Under the pieces are notes generated by a model. It was given only the letters and a program-made list of their open reading frames with translations, was not told the DNA's origin and searched no databases. DNA of 64,000 nt from Ignavibacteriales bacterium (lineage in GTDB: Bacteria > Bacteroidota > Ignavibacteria > Ignavibacteriales > SURF-24). The position numbers were made by a program, and so were the translations under genes. The DNA lies in assembly GCA_026390815.1 (NCBI GenBank), contig JAPLFH010000041.1, positions 62,001 to 126,000 on the forward strand. The letters are read 5' to 3'. This document shows, piece after piece, positions 17,666-27,209 of this stretch; the first letter of the stretch is position 1; each line of letters opens with the position of its first letter.

Positions 17666-20218
17666 CTATAACATCTTCATTAAAACAATGGTTATATCAT
17701 CATTCTGTTCTCTTCGCCCACGGAATTTTTCTATTGACAACATAACTTCATTCATAATTTCTTTTACAGGTTTCGCTTTGTTCATTTTTATTACTTCAGC
17801 AAATTCATCCATTCCATAAAGATCGTTATGCTCATTCATCGCTTCGCTAATTCCATCTGAAAAGAAAGTATAAATTTCATTCGGTTGATATTTTAATTCG
17901 ATTTGCTCAAGAGATTCTTCAAATATTATCCCTTCCTCCAAGCCCAATCCAATACCTTTTGATTGATAAATTTTAACCGCTCCATTAATTACCAACAATG
18001 GCGAATGCCCCGCCCGGCAGAATTTAATTGTTTTAGTTTCAGCATCTATTAAAGCAAGGTTAACAGTAATAAACCAATTTCTTTCAATGCTGTCATAAAT
18101 TCTCTTATTAATTTCCACCAAAACTTCTTTTGGTGAAATATTGTTTTGACAGTACAATTGCACCATCGTTTGTAGTTTGCTCATATAAAGGGATGCGGAT
18201 AATCCTTTGCCAGAAACATCACCAACAATTACAAAAAGTTTTGTTGGAGATATTTGAATCAGGTCGTAATAATCTCCGCCAACCTGCATTGCAGGAATCA
18301 TTTTACCGCATAAATCAATCCCGGTAATTTGAGGAATCTGCTTAGGCAGCAATCCTTCCTGAATTTTTCTGGCATTATCCAAATCTCTTTCCATCGTTAA
18401 CTTTTTAGCTTCAGATTCATATAGCCGTGCATTCTCCAGAGACAAACCGGCTTGATTTGCAGCAGCACAAAGTAGTTCCAAATCCTTTCCCGCAAATTGA
18501 GAACCCGATAGTTTTAAACCGAACAACAATAGACCGATCACTTTGGATTTAATAACCATCGGTACAATTGTGTAAATATTTTCCTGGATTAATTGCTCGT
18601 AATTATCCGGAAAAATTTCCCTGAATTGAGATTGCTCAATGTAAGTTCGTCCATTAATTTCCAATTTTTCCTGAATAAAATTTGCAAGCTGATTATTTAA
18701 ATCAGAAATAGTAAGTTCATTTATTGACAAACCAAGATTTCTTCTCAATTCATATTTCAAAGAATTATTTTCTTTAAGCAAAATACCGAAGCGATTAATT
18801 CTAAGTGCGCTAATAAATGTTTCCGTCATAGAATCAAGAATATTTTCCAAACCAACAATGCTAACAACATCATTGCTAAATTTTAGAATAACTCTTTGAT
18901 ATGTAAATTGCTCCGGGTAGAATCTTCGAGTTAAAAGATTTTGAAATTTATCCTTGGTTGATTGAAAGATAAACGCAAATATCACAAACGTGAAAACTGC
19001 TATTGCGCTTTGATAAGGTGTTCCGATTGCTGAACCGATACCTTGTCCCAATCCATAAGTAACTAAATAGTAAATGACTGCTATAGTTGCTGTGGCGGTT
19101 CCATATACAATTGTATTTTTTACAACTACGCTAACATCCATCAATTGATACTTAAAAATTGAGTAACCAAAGGAGATTGGAATTATAGCAACTAAAACAA
19201 TCGGCATAAAGTACTCCGGAGAGTTAAAGATTGTATCTGCAATAATATTTGCAACCATAGTTGAATATATTAAAGCTACAACTCCAAGAGTATATGCAGC
19301 AAGAATTACAATTAAAGGTTTTTTCTCTTCTTTTGTTTTTAATCTATAAAAATTAATGAATAATGAAATCAATCCAATTAAAAGTCCAAGTCCAAGTAAT
19401 ATATTGGTAATTCGTATTACATAGGCATAAAGTAATTGGTCATTCGGAATAAAGACAAAGAACCATCGATATAAATAAGATAAAAGAAACAGAGTAGCGG
19501 ATGAAATTATGAATGCCTTTTTTAGCCATTTCTTTTCAACAATCTTAAATGGTTTGGGAAAACTCCAGAAAAAATATACGATCATAAATGGTAAAGCAAA
19601 CCCTGCCATAGACCAGATAATATCAACTGTAAGAACTATCGGCAGATAGCGTACAATTGGATTATCTCCCCAGGGATTTGTTATAAGAACAATTGACATA
19701 TAAAGAACAAATCCACAACCAATCCGATAAAACAATCTTTGAACTTTACCATCGGGTTTTGCCATAACAACTATAAATCCAACAACCAGCCAAATAAAAC
19801 CGAGTAGTCCAATTCCAAGATTTCCAAAATTTATTAATTTTTTAATATAGACTTTAGTTTCTATGATCTTTCCATTTTTCTTTATAGTATAATTAGCATA
19901 CTCACCTTCTTTATGTTTATTTAAAGTAACCTGAGCGACTAAAGCGTTAGGTAATTTTACATTGTCTATTTTTAAAAGTATATCTCCGTTCCTTACACCA
20001 GCATTCCAGGTTACGCCGTTAACTTTAACACTATTAAAGAAAATCGTAATGCTATCCTTAGCCATTTTTTTTGGAATCCACAAGCATTCATCATTAGAAA
20101 CAACTGTAACAACAAAAACAAAATAAAGATTTGCCAGAGCTACAAAAGCCACAAGCGCAGCTAAAAATATTGTAATGGTTTGCCTGTATTTTAATAATAT
20201 CGTTTTAAGTTTCTTCAT
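17666..20218 (-). CDS. membrane PDZ-GAF-SpoIIE serine phosphatase
   Basis: 850 residues. After a first helix (about 12-36), residues about 45-130 look PDZ-like (VRNGDILLKIDNVKLPN). About seven or eight further helices run to near 425. A GAF domain occupies about 450-605 (FSNDVVSIVGLENILDSM, ENARLYE). A PPM/SpoIIE phosphatase completes it, with metal-binding Asp in QVGGDYYD, GDVSGKG, FSDGISEAMN and QNDDITIV. In partner-switching systems such enzymes dephosphorylate an anti-anti-sigma STAS protein. It is the last gene of a seven-gene minus-strand run, three bases after the stop of the next phosphatase gene. The membrane and PDZ front end suggests an envelope signal; the signal is unknown. Confidence 0.9.
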   Translation of the reverse strand: MKKLKTILLKYRQTITIFLAALVAFVALANLYFVFVVTVVSNDECLWIPKKMAKDSITIFFNSVKVNGVTWNAGVRNGDILLKIDNVKLPNALVAQVTLNKHKEGEYANYTIKKNGKIIETKVYIKKLINFGNLGIGLLGFIWLVVGFIVVMAKPDGKVQRLFYRIGCGFVLYMSIVLITNPWGDNPIVRYLPIVLTVDIIWSMAGFALPFMIVYFFWSFPKPFKIVEKKWLKKAFIISSATLFLLSYLYRWFFVFIPNDQLLYAYVIRITNILLGLGLLIGLISLFINFYRLKTKEEKKPLIVILAAYTLGVVALIYSTMVANIIADTIFNSPEYFMPIVLVAIIPISFGYSIFKYQLMDVSVVVKNTIVYGTATATIAVIYYLVTYGLGQGIGSAIGTPYQSAIAVFTFVIFAFIFQSTKDKFQNLLTRRFYPEQFTYQRVILKFSNDVVSIVGLENILDSMTETFISALRINRFGILLKENNSLKYELRRNLGLSINELTISDLNNQLANFIQEKLEINGRTYIEQSQFREIFPDNYEQLIQENIYTIVPMVIKSKVIGLLLFGLKLSGSQFAGKDLELLCAAANQAGLSLENARLYESEAKKLTMERDLDNARKIQEGLLPKQIPQITGIDLCGKMIPAMQVGGDYYDLIQISPTKLFVIVGDVSGKGLSASLYMSKLQTMVQLYCQNNISPKEVLVEINKRIYDSIERNWFITVNLALIDAETKTIKFCRAGHSPLLVINGAVKIYQSKGIGLGLEEGIIFEESLEQIELKYQPNEIYTFFSDGISEAMNEHNDLYGMDEFAEVIKMNKAKPVKEIMNEVMLSIEKFRGRREQNDDITIVLMKML

Positions 20219-20221
20219 AAG

Positions 20222-21904
20222 TTATTTTACTTTAATGATCATAAGAGTTATATCATCTGACTGTATTGCACCTTCAGTATGTGTTTGAACATCATTCCTG
20301 ATTTCTAAAAGAATTTTTGCGGCTTCTTCCTGATAAATTTGTTTGCTTAATTTTTCCAGGCGTTCATCCGTAAACTCTTCCATCATTTTATTCATTGCTT
20401 CTGTTACACCATCCGTAAAAAGAATTATTGCATCCCCCGATTGCAAACTAATTGTTTCCATTGCATAAGGCTTAAGAGTTTTTAAAATTCCAAGAATCAT
20501 TCCCCCTTTTGTAAATTTTGAAATATTTCCATTTCTAATTAAAAGTGGTGGATTGTGTCCGGCGTTTACATATGTTAAAGTTATAGCTTCATCATTAAGA
20601 ATTCCCCAAAAAAATGTAATAAAATTTTCTCCCATCGTATTTTCAGAAACAAGATCGTTGATCAAGCCGGTTGCATCGCTTAGTTCCATTCCGTGTTTGG
20701 CAATTATTTTTAAAAAAGCCTGCAGGTTTGCCATAAGCAGTGAAGCAGGTACCCCTTTACCGGAAACATCAGCAATTGCAAACAGAATATTATTATCATC
20801 AAGTCTTAGGACATCATAATAATCTCCGCCAACCTGTTTTGATGAAACATTTACAGCCTGTATTTCAAAGTTCTGTAATTTAGGAAGTGATTTGGGAAAA
20901 AGATTTTTCTGAATATTTCGGGCAATCTCAAGATCCTTTTCCATTTTTTGTTTTTCAAGAGTTTCTTTAAATAGACGCGCATTCTCAATCGAAATCATAG
21001 CAAGGCTGCCGATGGAATAAATATATTCTGAATCAGATTCTGAATATTCAATGTTGTTAATTCTTTTTCCAAGTAAAATTAATCCTTTAGTCTCGCGCTG
21101 GATCTGCATTGGAATTAAAAGCTCTACACCAATATTAACTAATTCGCCATATTCTTCTTTCAATTTTTCTTTTCTTAAAGGAGTAATTATTTCGGCTGGA
21201 TTACAATTTTGAAGTATCGCAGAAAGTAACGGTTGTGGGAATTTGGAATCCAGTATTGTCATACCGTTAGGTTCGCAAACAATAACAGCATAGTTAGAAA
21301 TTAATAACTGACCTATAATTGAATAGATAAGAAGTTTTACAACCCGCTGTGTTTCCAGTACACCGCTAAACTCTTTGCTAAGTTCAAACAAGGACGAGAG
21401 CATGGATACTTTTGAATCCAGGCTGCGATTAGCGGTTTTCAGTTTCTCAAAAATTATTGAATTCTCAATTGCTGTTGCGGCAATATTAATAATCAGGTCT
21501 ATAAATTCTTTATCATCAGGTGTGTATTCTTTCTTGCTAAGTTTATCACCAAGAAAAATAATTCCCAAAGTTCCCTGTGATGATTTAATGTGTTGGCAAA
21601 ACTGTAAATTATATTTTTCTTTGAAGTTTGTTAAAACAGGTTTATTGTTTTCAATATCTTCACGATTGATTGAAGGAAATTGTTTAATAACTTCTGCTGT
21701 TAATCCTTTAAATGATTTTACCTTCAACTCACCATAATCATCAAATAAAGCAATTACACCTTTTGTTGTATGAAATTTTCCAAAACAGGTTAGCAAAAGA
21801 TTATTGAGATTGGATTTAAGATCTAAGCTGGAGTTAATAAATTTACCAAAATCTACAAGAGCAGATAAATTTCTTTGTGCACCATCGGTATCAAATAAAC
21901 TCAT
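20222..21904 (-). CDS. cytosolic GAF-GAF-SpoIIE serine phosphatase
   Basis: 560 residues without membrane segments. Two GAF domains (about 20-150 and 185-320; each ends in an AIENSIIFEKL or SIENARLFKETL helix) lead through a linker helix to an RsbU-type phosphatase. Its key motifs are QVGGDYYD, IADVSGKGVPASLL, FTDGVTEAMN and QSDDITLMI. GAF domains usually bind small molecules or redox groups, so this member should sense a cytosolic signal. It starts nine bases after the RsbW-like gene and ends three bases before the membrane phosphatase gene, a tightly packed operon. Expected substrate: the phosphorylated STAS protein encoded at 22351. Confidence 0.9.
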   Translation of the reverse strand: MSLFDTDGAQRNLSALVDFGKFINSSLDLKSNLNNLLLTCFGKFHTTKGVIALFDDYGELKVKSFKGLTAEVIKQFPSINREDIENNKPVLTNFKEKYNLQFCQHIKSSQGTLGIIFLGDKLSKKEYTPDDKEFIDLIINIAATAIENSIIFEKLKTANRSLDSKVSMLSSLFELSKEFSGVLETQRVVKLLIYSIIGQLLISNYAVIVCEPNGMTILDSKFPQPLLSAILQNCNPAEIITPLRKEKLKEEYGELVNIGVELLIPMQIQRETKGLILLGKRINNIEYSESDSEYIYSIGSLAMISIENARLFKETLEKQKMEKDLEIARNIQKNLFPKSLPKLQNFEIQAVNVSSKQVGGDYYDVLRLDDNNILFAIADVSGKGVPASLLMANLQAFLKIIAKHGMELSDATGLINDLVSENTMGENFITFFWGILNDEAITLTYVNAGHNPPLLIRNGNISKFTKGGMILGILKTLKPYAMETISLQSGDAIILFTDGVTEAMNKMMEEFTDERLEKLSKQIYQEEAAKILLEIRNDVQTHTEGAIQSDDITLMIIKVK

Positions 21905-21913
21905 AATACACTT

Positions 21914-22348
21914 TTATGAAAGATATTTTACCAGAACAACTTGATTTTTATTACCTGTGTTCGGATTATACCGGACTTCATCCATCAGCTTCTTCATCAG
22001 GTAAATTCCTAATCCGCCAACTTTATGCTGCTGATAATATTTTTTTATATCTGGAACGGGAATTATGCTGGGATTGAAATCTAAACCATAATCAGTTATA
22101 GAAACAATCATTTTATTTTCAGCAACTTTAATATTAATAAGAATATCACCTTCAGGTGAGAATTTATAAGCATGTTTAATGATGTTTGTACAGGCTTCAT
22201 CAACAGCTAAAGCAATTTTATCAACAACCTCTTCAGTAAAACCGGTTTGAGATGCAATTGACTTTGTAAAGTCTCTAATCATTCCAAGGTTATCTGTTGT
22301 GCTTTTAACCTTAATTTCTTTTTCAATTGATTTAATATTGTTATTCAA
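21914..22348 (-). CDS. RsbW-like anti-sigma serine kinase
   Basis: 144 residues of a GHKL-type kinase: N-box ALAVDEACTNIIKHAYKF, G1 box DYGLDFNP and G2 box GGLGIYLMKKLMDEV. This is the RsbW/SpoIIAB class. Known members phosphorylate a STAS partner on Ser/Thr and, in Gram-positives, bind a sigma-B-type factor. The gene sits two bases after its probable STAS substrate gene. No sigma-B-type factor is encoded in the window; the only sigma gene nearby is an ECF sigma three genes upstream, so the target it sequesters is open. Confidence 0.9.
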   Translation of the reverse strand: MNNNIKSIEKEIKVKSTTDNLGMIRDFTKSIASQTGFTEEVVDKIALAVDEACTNIIKHAYKFSPEGDILINIKVAENKMIVSITDYGLDFNPSIIPVPDIKKYYQQHKVGGLGIYLMKKLMDEVRYNPNTGNKNQVVLVKYLS

Positions 22349-22350
22349 GA

Positions 22351-22704
22351 CTAACTCTTCTCGCTGAACTTTTGAACTGCTTCCTTTTCGTCGTTATAAA
22401 ATTCATAAAGTAATGGAAAACCAAGCAGATCAAAGATGTTATAAACTTTTGGTGTCATATTGGTAAATTTAATATCGCCTTTATTATCCCGCATTGTTTC
22501 TACGTAAGCCATAAAAACACCTAAACCAGCGCTGCTTATATAATTTAAACTTTCAAAATTTACAACTACTCTGTACTTCTGGCTATCAATTAGTTTAGTG
22601 AATATATTCTCCAGCTCTGGTGCTGTGTGTGCATCAAGATAGCCTTGTAAGTTGATTATACTTACCTGATCATCTTCGTGCATTTGCACATTAAAGTCTG
22701 CCAT
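22351..22704 (-). CDS. STAS anti-anti-sigma factor (SpoIIAA/RsbV-like)
   Basis: 117 residues: ISIINLQGYLDAHTAPELENI followed by NFESLNYISSAGLGVFMAYV, where the Ser in the SSAG motif is the expected phosphorylation site, and IFDLLGFPLLYEF at the end. Members cycle between phosphorylated (by RsbW) and dephosphorylated (by SpoIIE phosphatases) forms and release the kinase's target. Its ATG shares one base with the stop codon of the membrane phosphatase gene upstream, which argues for translational coupling. Confidence 0.93.
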   Translation of the reverse strand: MADFNVQMHEDDQVSIINLQGYLDAHTAPELENIFTKLIDSQKYRVVVNFESLNYISSAGLGVFMAYVETMRDNKGDIKFTNMTPKVYNIFDLLGFPLLYEFYNDEKEAVQKFSEKS

Positions 22705-24776
22705 TAAATCTCTCCCGAGTTTTTATTTTTTAATTTCCATTTGAAAATAACTAAAGTAATATCATCATGCTGCGGACTTCCTTGCGAAAATGTAGTTACT
22801 TCCCTCATAATCTGATTTGCAAGTTCATCCAAACTTACTTTACCATTAGTTAGAATTATTTTTTCAAAACGTTCATCACCAAAATCCTCCAGAGATGCAT
22901 TCTTGGATTCTGTAATACCGTCTGTGAACAATACTAATATATCATTTTCTTTTAATTTAATCTCAACTTCTTCAATTGTATTAACAAAATTTGAAGTGTG
23001 GTCGAGCCCTAAACCCATCCCACCCGGTTTATAATGTACAATTTTACTATCCCGCGATAAAAGTAACGGCATATGACCAGCACGGGCAAAAAACATTTTG
23101 GAATTTATTAAATCAAAAACACCATAGATTACAGTAATAAAACTTTTTTTCTCAAGGCTAAATCTTAAAATTTCATTTGCTTTAATTAAAACTTCGCGCG
23201 GGCTTTCTATCAGTTTAGAAAGTGATTCAAAAATTCCTTTAATCTCTGCCATAATAAATGCGGCAGTAATTCCTTTACCGGATACATCTGCAATAACAAA
23301 TCCTAATTTATTATCCGGTAGATGAAAGAAATCATAATAGTCACCACCGACTTCAAAAGCCGGAATAAATACGGCGGAAATATCCAGGCAATCAATTTGC
23401 GGAGTTTTATCAGGAAGAATTTTATACTGAATTTCCCTTGCAACATCAAGTTCCTTTTCCAAGCGTTCTTTTTCTAATGATTCTTCTAACAATCTTGAGT
23501 TCTCAATAGCCAGGGCAGCATATTCTGCAAATGCTCCAATCGATTTCTGGTCATCCTCATCAAACTGATCTTCCGATTTTCTGGCAGCAATAAGGTAACC
23601 ATCAATTTTATTATGAACTTTTAAGGGAGCAATTGCTAAACATTTAATTGTCGCATTATTATCCGCGGTTTCTTCACCTCTTAAATTGCTTAGTCTAACC
23701 GTTTTAACATTTTTTATATTTCTTAAATCATAGTTTGAGGAAAGCTTGCTTACTATTTTATCCGCTTCAACATAACCTATATTTTTTACAGCGCTAACTG
23801 TTAACACTCCTTCTGTTTCTGATACCAACCAGGCTGAGTTTGAATTGCACACTTGAATTGTTATATCAGTTACAGTATCAGCTAATTCCTTAAAATCAAA
23901 AACCTGGGTAATTAATTTGCTAAGATTTATTAATGATGATGCTTCCTGAGCTTTTCTATCGAATGCTGACGCTGTTGGGAGGTGGAACAAGGTTGTAAAG
24001 AAAATTATTCCAAAGAAGATGGTTCCATAAATCATTAAAAGAATTGTAAACTGATGAAGTGATGGCGAAAACTCCAATAATAATTGATTTGAAACATTGC
24101 TGGAAGATGCGAGCGCAATATTAACTCCGAAAAGAATTGAAAGTACAGTTGAAATTATTAATAAATAAATTTTCTCCTTCTTAGTAAGGAAAGCAATCCA
24201 TGGAATTCGGATAGAGTTAATTGATATAAGAAGAATTGTAACTACCATTAGCGCAGGTTGGATATAATCCATGTCTTTTTTTAGAAGAGCAATATTATTA
24301 GAAAGCGAAGTAGCTAATAAAAAAATTGCAAGTGTGTTAAAATAAAATTTTGGACTTTTCTTTTGACGAAGGAAAAACAAAGTTTTAAATACTGAGTATA
24401 TATATGCCAGCGCAGCAATAAATATGAATGAATAAAATGTTGATCCGATAGAGAACATAAAATTTTCGCGGGTCAACCCATCAAAAATTCCCGAAAGAAC
24501 CGGAGCGAGGACGGACAGCACAAAAAATATTACTGCATTCAGGATTCCTGCATTTAGTATTATAGAAAGCGGCGTGTACTTTTTTGTGTTAATAAATTCA
24601 AGCGAATAAATTGATACAAAATAGAAAGTTAAAATAACAAGCGCTTCATTTGGAATTACCCAAAGTACTGAGTTACTATATGGAAAAATTAGTTTGAATA
24701 AAAAAAGTACGACAGAAAGTACCAGAGCATTTTCCAGCTTGTAGGTTCTATCGAATTGGAAGAGTTTAAAATTCAT
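22704..24776 (-). CDS. membrane GAF-SpoIIE serine phosphatase
   Basis: 690 residues. The N-terminal third holds about eight helices (for example ALVLSVVLFLFKLIFPYS and TFYSFIFIAALAYIYSVF), with no obvious extracytoplasmic domain. A GAF domain follows at about 285-425 (INLSKLITQVFDFKELADTV, AALAIENSRLLEE), then an RsbU-type phosphatase with VGGDYYDFFHL, IADVSGKGITAAFI, LFTDGITESKN and QHDDITLVIF. Its membrane block has no PDZ domain, unlike the 850-residue member. It overlaps the STAS gene by one base and begins 38 bases after the unknown 428-residue protein, in the same minus-strand run. Confidence 0.9.
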   Translation of the reverse strand: MNFKLFQFDRTYKLENALVLSVVLFLFKLIFPYSNSVLWVIPNEALVILTFYFVSIYSLEFINTKKYTPLSIILNAGILNAVIFFVLSVLAPVLSGIFDGLTRENFMFSIGSTFYSFIFIAALAYIYSVFKTLFFLRQKKSPKFYFNTLAIFLLATSLSNNIALLKKDMDYIQPALMVVTILLISINSIRIPWIAFLTKKEKIYLLIISTVLSILFGVNIALASSSNVSNQLLLEFSPSLHQFTILLMIYGTIFFGIIFFTTLFHLPTASAFDRKAQEASSLINLSKLITQVFDFKELADTVTDITIQVCNSNSAWLVSETEGVLTVSAVKNIGYVEADKIVSKLSSNYDLRNIKNVKTVRLSNLRGEETADNNATIKCLAIAPLKVHNKIDGYLIAARKSEDQFDEDDQKSIGAFAEYAALAIENSRLLEESLEKERLEKELDVAREIQYKILPDKTPQIDCLDISAVFIPAFEVGGDYYDFFHLPDNKLGFVIADVSGKGITAAFIMAEIKGIFESLSKLIESPREVLIKANEILRFSLEKKSFITVIYGVFDLINSKMFFARAGHMPLLLSRDSKIVHYKPGGMGLGLDHTSNFVNTIEEVEIKLKENDILVLFTDGITESKNASLEDFGDERFEKIILTNGKVSLDELANQIMREVTTFSQGSPQHDDITLVIFKWKLKNKNSGEI

Positions 24777-24814
24777 TAATACTTTAATTTTTGTTTTAGA
24801 TTATGCAGGTAAAT

Positions 24815-26101
24815 TTAATTCACTTTATTTTGCTTTTTCGCTTGTTTCAATTCTTTTTTCAATTGCTCCATTTGTTTCTTAAATGCTTTTTTATCAAAAT
24901 ATTTAGATGAAGAATCCCCCACTTCTGCATGAATTGAATTAACAATTGAATCTATTACTTCTGCTGGAATATTGACATTTTTTAATGCTTCCAGCCCAAT
25001 GGACATGCTTTGTTGAACAATTTCATTCAAATCTGGTAAATCAATATTCAATTCAAAATCCTGAGGTACTTCAGGTGGATTCACTTCAGTAGACGATTCT
25101 GGTTCTGTTATCCTCATATTTTTTGTATGCATTTTGAAGTTAAGTTTTTTTAATTCATTTGTAACTTCATTTAAATCAGCAATAGCCAAGGGTAAATCCG
25201 GAATTTTAATTTCCGGTATTTCTACATTTGGAACTTGAATTCTGCAAAAATTAGGATCGATTTGCATTGTAAAGTTTTGTTTGTTTTTTTCGTTCTGTAA
25301 TTTCATCATTTCTTTTTGGAAAGCGATGCGGACTTTAAAGTCATCCTTCATATCTTTCAATGCATTCTTCTTGTCTGCAATTTCTCTTTTTATATTTTCC
25401 TCATCCATTTTATAGACTGAACTGAATATGGAATCCGGCGTAACGAAAAAATAATTGCTATCCCGTGCATCCCTGGCTTCGGAAACAAATTTGTTTAATC
25501 CAGGATTGTTATAAAAGTTATGGTATAATGGAACTAACTGATTGAATTTTGCACTGTTTGCTTGTGAAGCAAACATAAAAATATCTGCACGGATTGCCTT
25601 GTTGAGATTCCAGAGATTAGAATTAATCGCAATTGTATTCTTATCATTTATTAATACTTGTTTCCTGATTTCGTCCTGGTAAGATTCAAGTAATGAATCC
25701 AATTTTTGCTTTTGTACATTATTAAATTCGAATGATTTTACAAATTGGTTAAGATTATTCTTTCGTTCTCCATCGGAATTCTTAACAAATTCAAAATATT
25801 TATTGCCTTCGGATTCATCCCCAAGTTTTAAATATTGTTTATTGTTTTTATCAAGTGGCAATTCATTATTCATTGCAAAGTTAAAAACGTCGTCGTTCGT
25901 AATTGAAGTTCCAACAAAAAGAGGTTTTAGGTTTTGAGAATAGAATTCAACTAAATTATGCTTCTGTTCATCAACAATTTGACTGATATTTTTATTTTTG
26001 AAAAAGAATATTAAGGCAATGGTTAAAATGATTAACCCAGCAACAGGAACCCATTGCTTTGCACTTAGGTTCCATCCTGATTTTGTTTTTTCATTTCCCA
26101 T
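24815..26101 (-). CDS. membrane-anchored coiled-coil protein of unknown function
   Basis: 428 residues. One helix (about 17-34, WVPVAGLIILTIALIFFF) anchors a large domain outside the cytosol or, with opposite topology, inside it. There is an alpha-helical, charged middle (about 235-290) and a proline-spaced segment IPEIKIPDLPLAIADL near 305. A Lys/Gln-rich C-terminal helix reads QMEQLKKELKQAKKQNK. I recognise no catalytic or zinc motif. It sits between an ECF sigma gene and the partner-switching genes. That is where an anti-sigma factor or a stress sensor would be expected, but neither the ZAS motif nor another anti-sigma signature is visible. Confidence 0.72.
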   Translation of the reverse strand: MGNEKTKSGWNLSAKQWVPVAGLIILTIALIFFFKNKNISQIVDEQKHNLVEFYSQNLKPLFVGTSITNDDVFNFAMNNELPLDKNNKQYLKLGDESEGNKYFEFVKNSDGERKNNLNQFVKSFEFNNVQKQKLDSLLESYQDEIRKQVLINDKNTIAINSNLWNLNKAIRADIFMFASQANSAKFNQLVPLYHNFYNNPGLNKFVSEARDARDSNYFFVTPDSIFSSVYKMDEENIKREIADKKNALKDMKDDFKVRIAFQKEMMKLQNEKNKQNFTMQIDPNFCRIQVPNVEIPEIKIPDLPLAIADLNEVTNELKKLNFKMHTKNMRITEPESSTEVNPPEVPQDFELNIDLPDLNEIVQQSMSIGLEALKNVNIPAEVIDSIVNSIHAEVGDSSSKYFDKKAFKKQMEQLKKELKQAKKQNKVN

Positions 26102-26200
26102 TATTTACCCTTTCAGTTTCATTACATTCTATTAAACAACTCCCGAACACTTACAAACACAGATAGGAGAGGCACTTCGTTTTGCTAAATTATTAAATCA

Positions 26201-26336
26201 TTAAGTCACCTTACGCAGCATTTTGAACTCTACCCCAAATCCCCTTCTCTTTGAAAGAGAAGGGGACTAAGGAGATGAGTTTTTTGGCTCAAATATCTAA
26301 ACGATGCGTAACGTGACTCATTAACACTAAAGTGTT
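26201..26336. repeat. MITE-like element with inverted termini and central palindrome
   Basis: AGTCACCTTACGCA (26204-26217) and TGCGTAACGTGACT (26305-26318) are inverted copies with one mismatch. Between them lies a perfect palindrome, CCCCTTCTCTTT-G-AAAGAGAAGGGG (26241-26265). Just outside is AACACT-AA-AGTGTT (26323-26336). TTAA or ATTAA flanks both termini. No protein is encoded. It lies between the ECF sigma gene and the next gene of the run, so it may also affect readthrough. Confidence 0.65.
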
Positions 26337-26373
26337 AGCAGGAGGTGCAAAGAACATTTTTTGGAATTAAAGT

Positions 26374-26973
26374 TTAAGTAAACAATTCCCCTTCAAATGG
26401 TTGAAGCAGAATTTTAATTGTTTCTCTTGCTCTAAATATCCTGGACTTAATTGTTCCTACTTCACAAAGAAGTTGATCTGCAATTTCTTTATAACTTAAT
26501 CCATCCATTTCACGCATAACCAGGGGAATTCTAAGTTTTTCCGGTAACTTTTCAATTGCCGCCTGAACTACTTCTTTAATATCAACAGTATCGCTTGGTT
26601 TACTATAAACGCCATAATCTTCATCAGAATCTTTTATAGGAACAAAAATGCTTCTTATTTTTATTTTACGCAGATGATCTTTGCACTTATTAACTGTAAT
26701 TCTATACAGCCAGGTTGTAAACTGAGATTCAAAACGAAAAAGACTCATCTTACTAAAAACGCTAATAAAAACTTCCTGAGAAATATCATCAACAAGTTCT
26801 CGGTTACCAACAGTTAAAAAAACCAGGTTTCTAACTTTATCTTTATGTTTCATAACTAAAGTTCTAAACGTAGTTTCATCACCATCCATAAACCGTCTTA
26901 TCAAATCAAAATCTTCATCAGTACTTGGTGATTGTTGAGGAATTATTTCGTTTCCGTTTTTATTTATAACCAT
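26374..26973 (-). CDS. ECF-family RNA polymerase sigma factor
   Basis: 199 residues. Region 2 (FDLIRRFMDGDETTFRTLV ... DDISQEVFISVFSKM, FTTWLYRITVNKC) and region 4 (LPEKLRIPLVMREMDGLSY and KEIADQLL..GTIKSRIFRARE) are both complete, with no extra C-terminal domain. It heads the minus-strand run that continues with the unknown coiled-coil protein and the partner-switching genes, though a 270-base gap with a repeat element lies between. A STAS gene is divergent upstream (27210), with a 236-base shared regulatory region. No dedicated anti-sigma gene is recognisable beside it. Confidence 0.92.
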   Translation of the reverse strand: MVINKNGNEIIPQQSPSTDEDFDLIRRFMDGDETTFRTLVMKHKDKVRNLVFLTVGNRELVDDISQEVFISVFSKMSLFRFESQFTTWLYRITVNKCKDHLRKIKIRSIFVPIKDSDEDYGVYSKPSDTVDIKEVVQAAIEKLPEKLRIPLVMREMDGLSYKEIADQLLCEVGTIKSRIFRARETIKILLQPFEGELFT

Positions 26974-27209
26974 TTGATTAGACGATAAATTGGATTCTTA
27001 GTTCCGTTTATTAAATAGATTGTAGAATTTTTAACCGGATACTGGACAATTAGGTCATTTCTAATATTTTATTGGAATAAAAACATTAAAACTGCTACCG
27101 AATTAAAAATATATTTTAACCACTCATAAATTAACAATAAATTCTTTTAATTTGCTTGCAAAAAATGACTCATCTAATTAAATTGCAGTAGAAAAATAAA
27201 GGAGCATTC

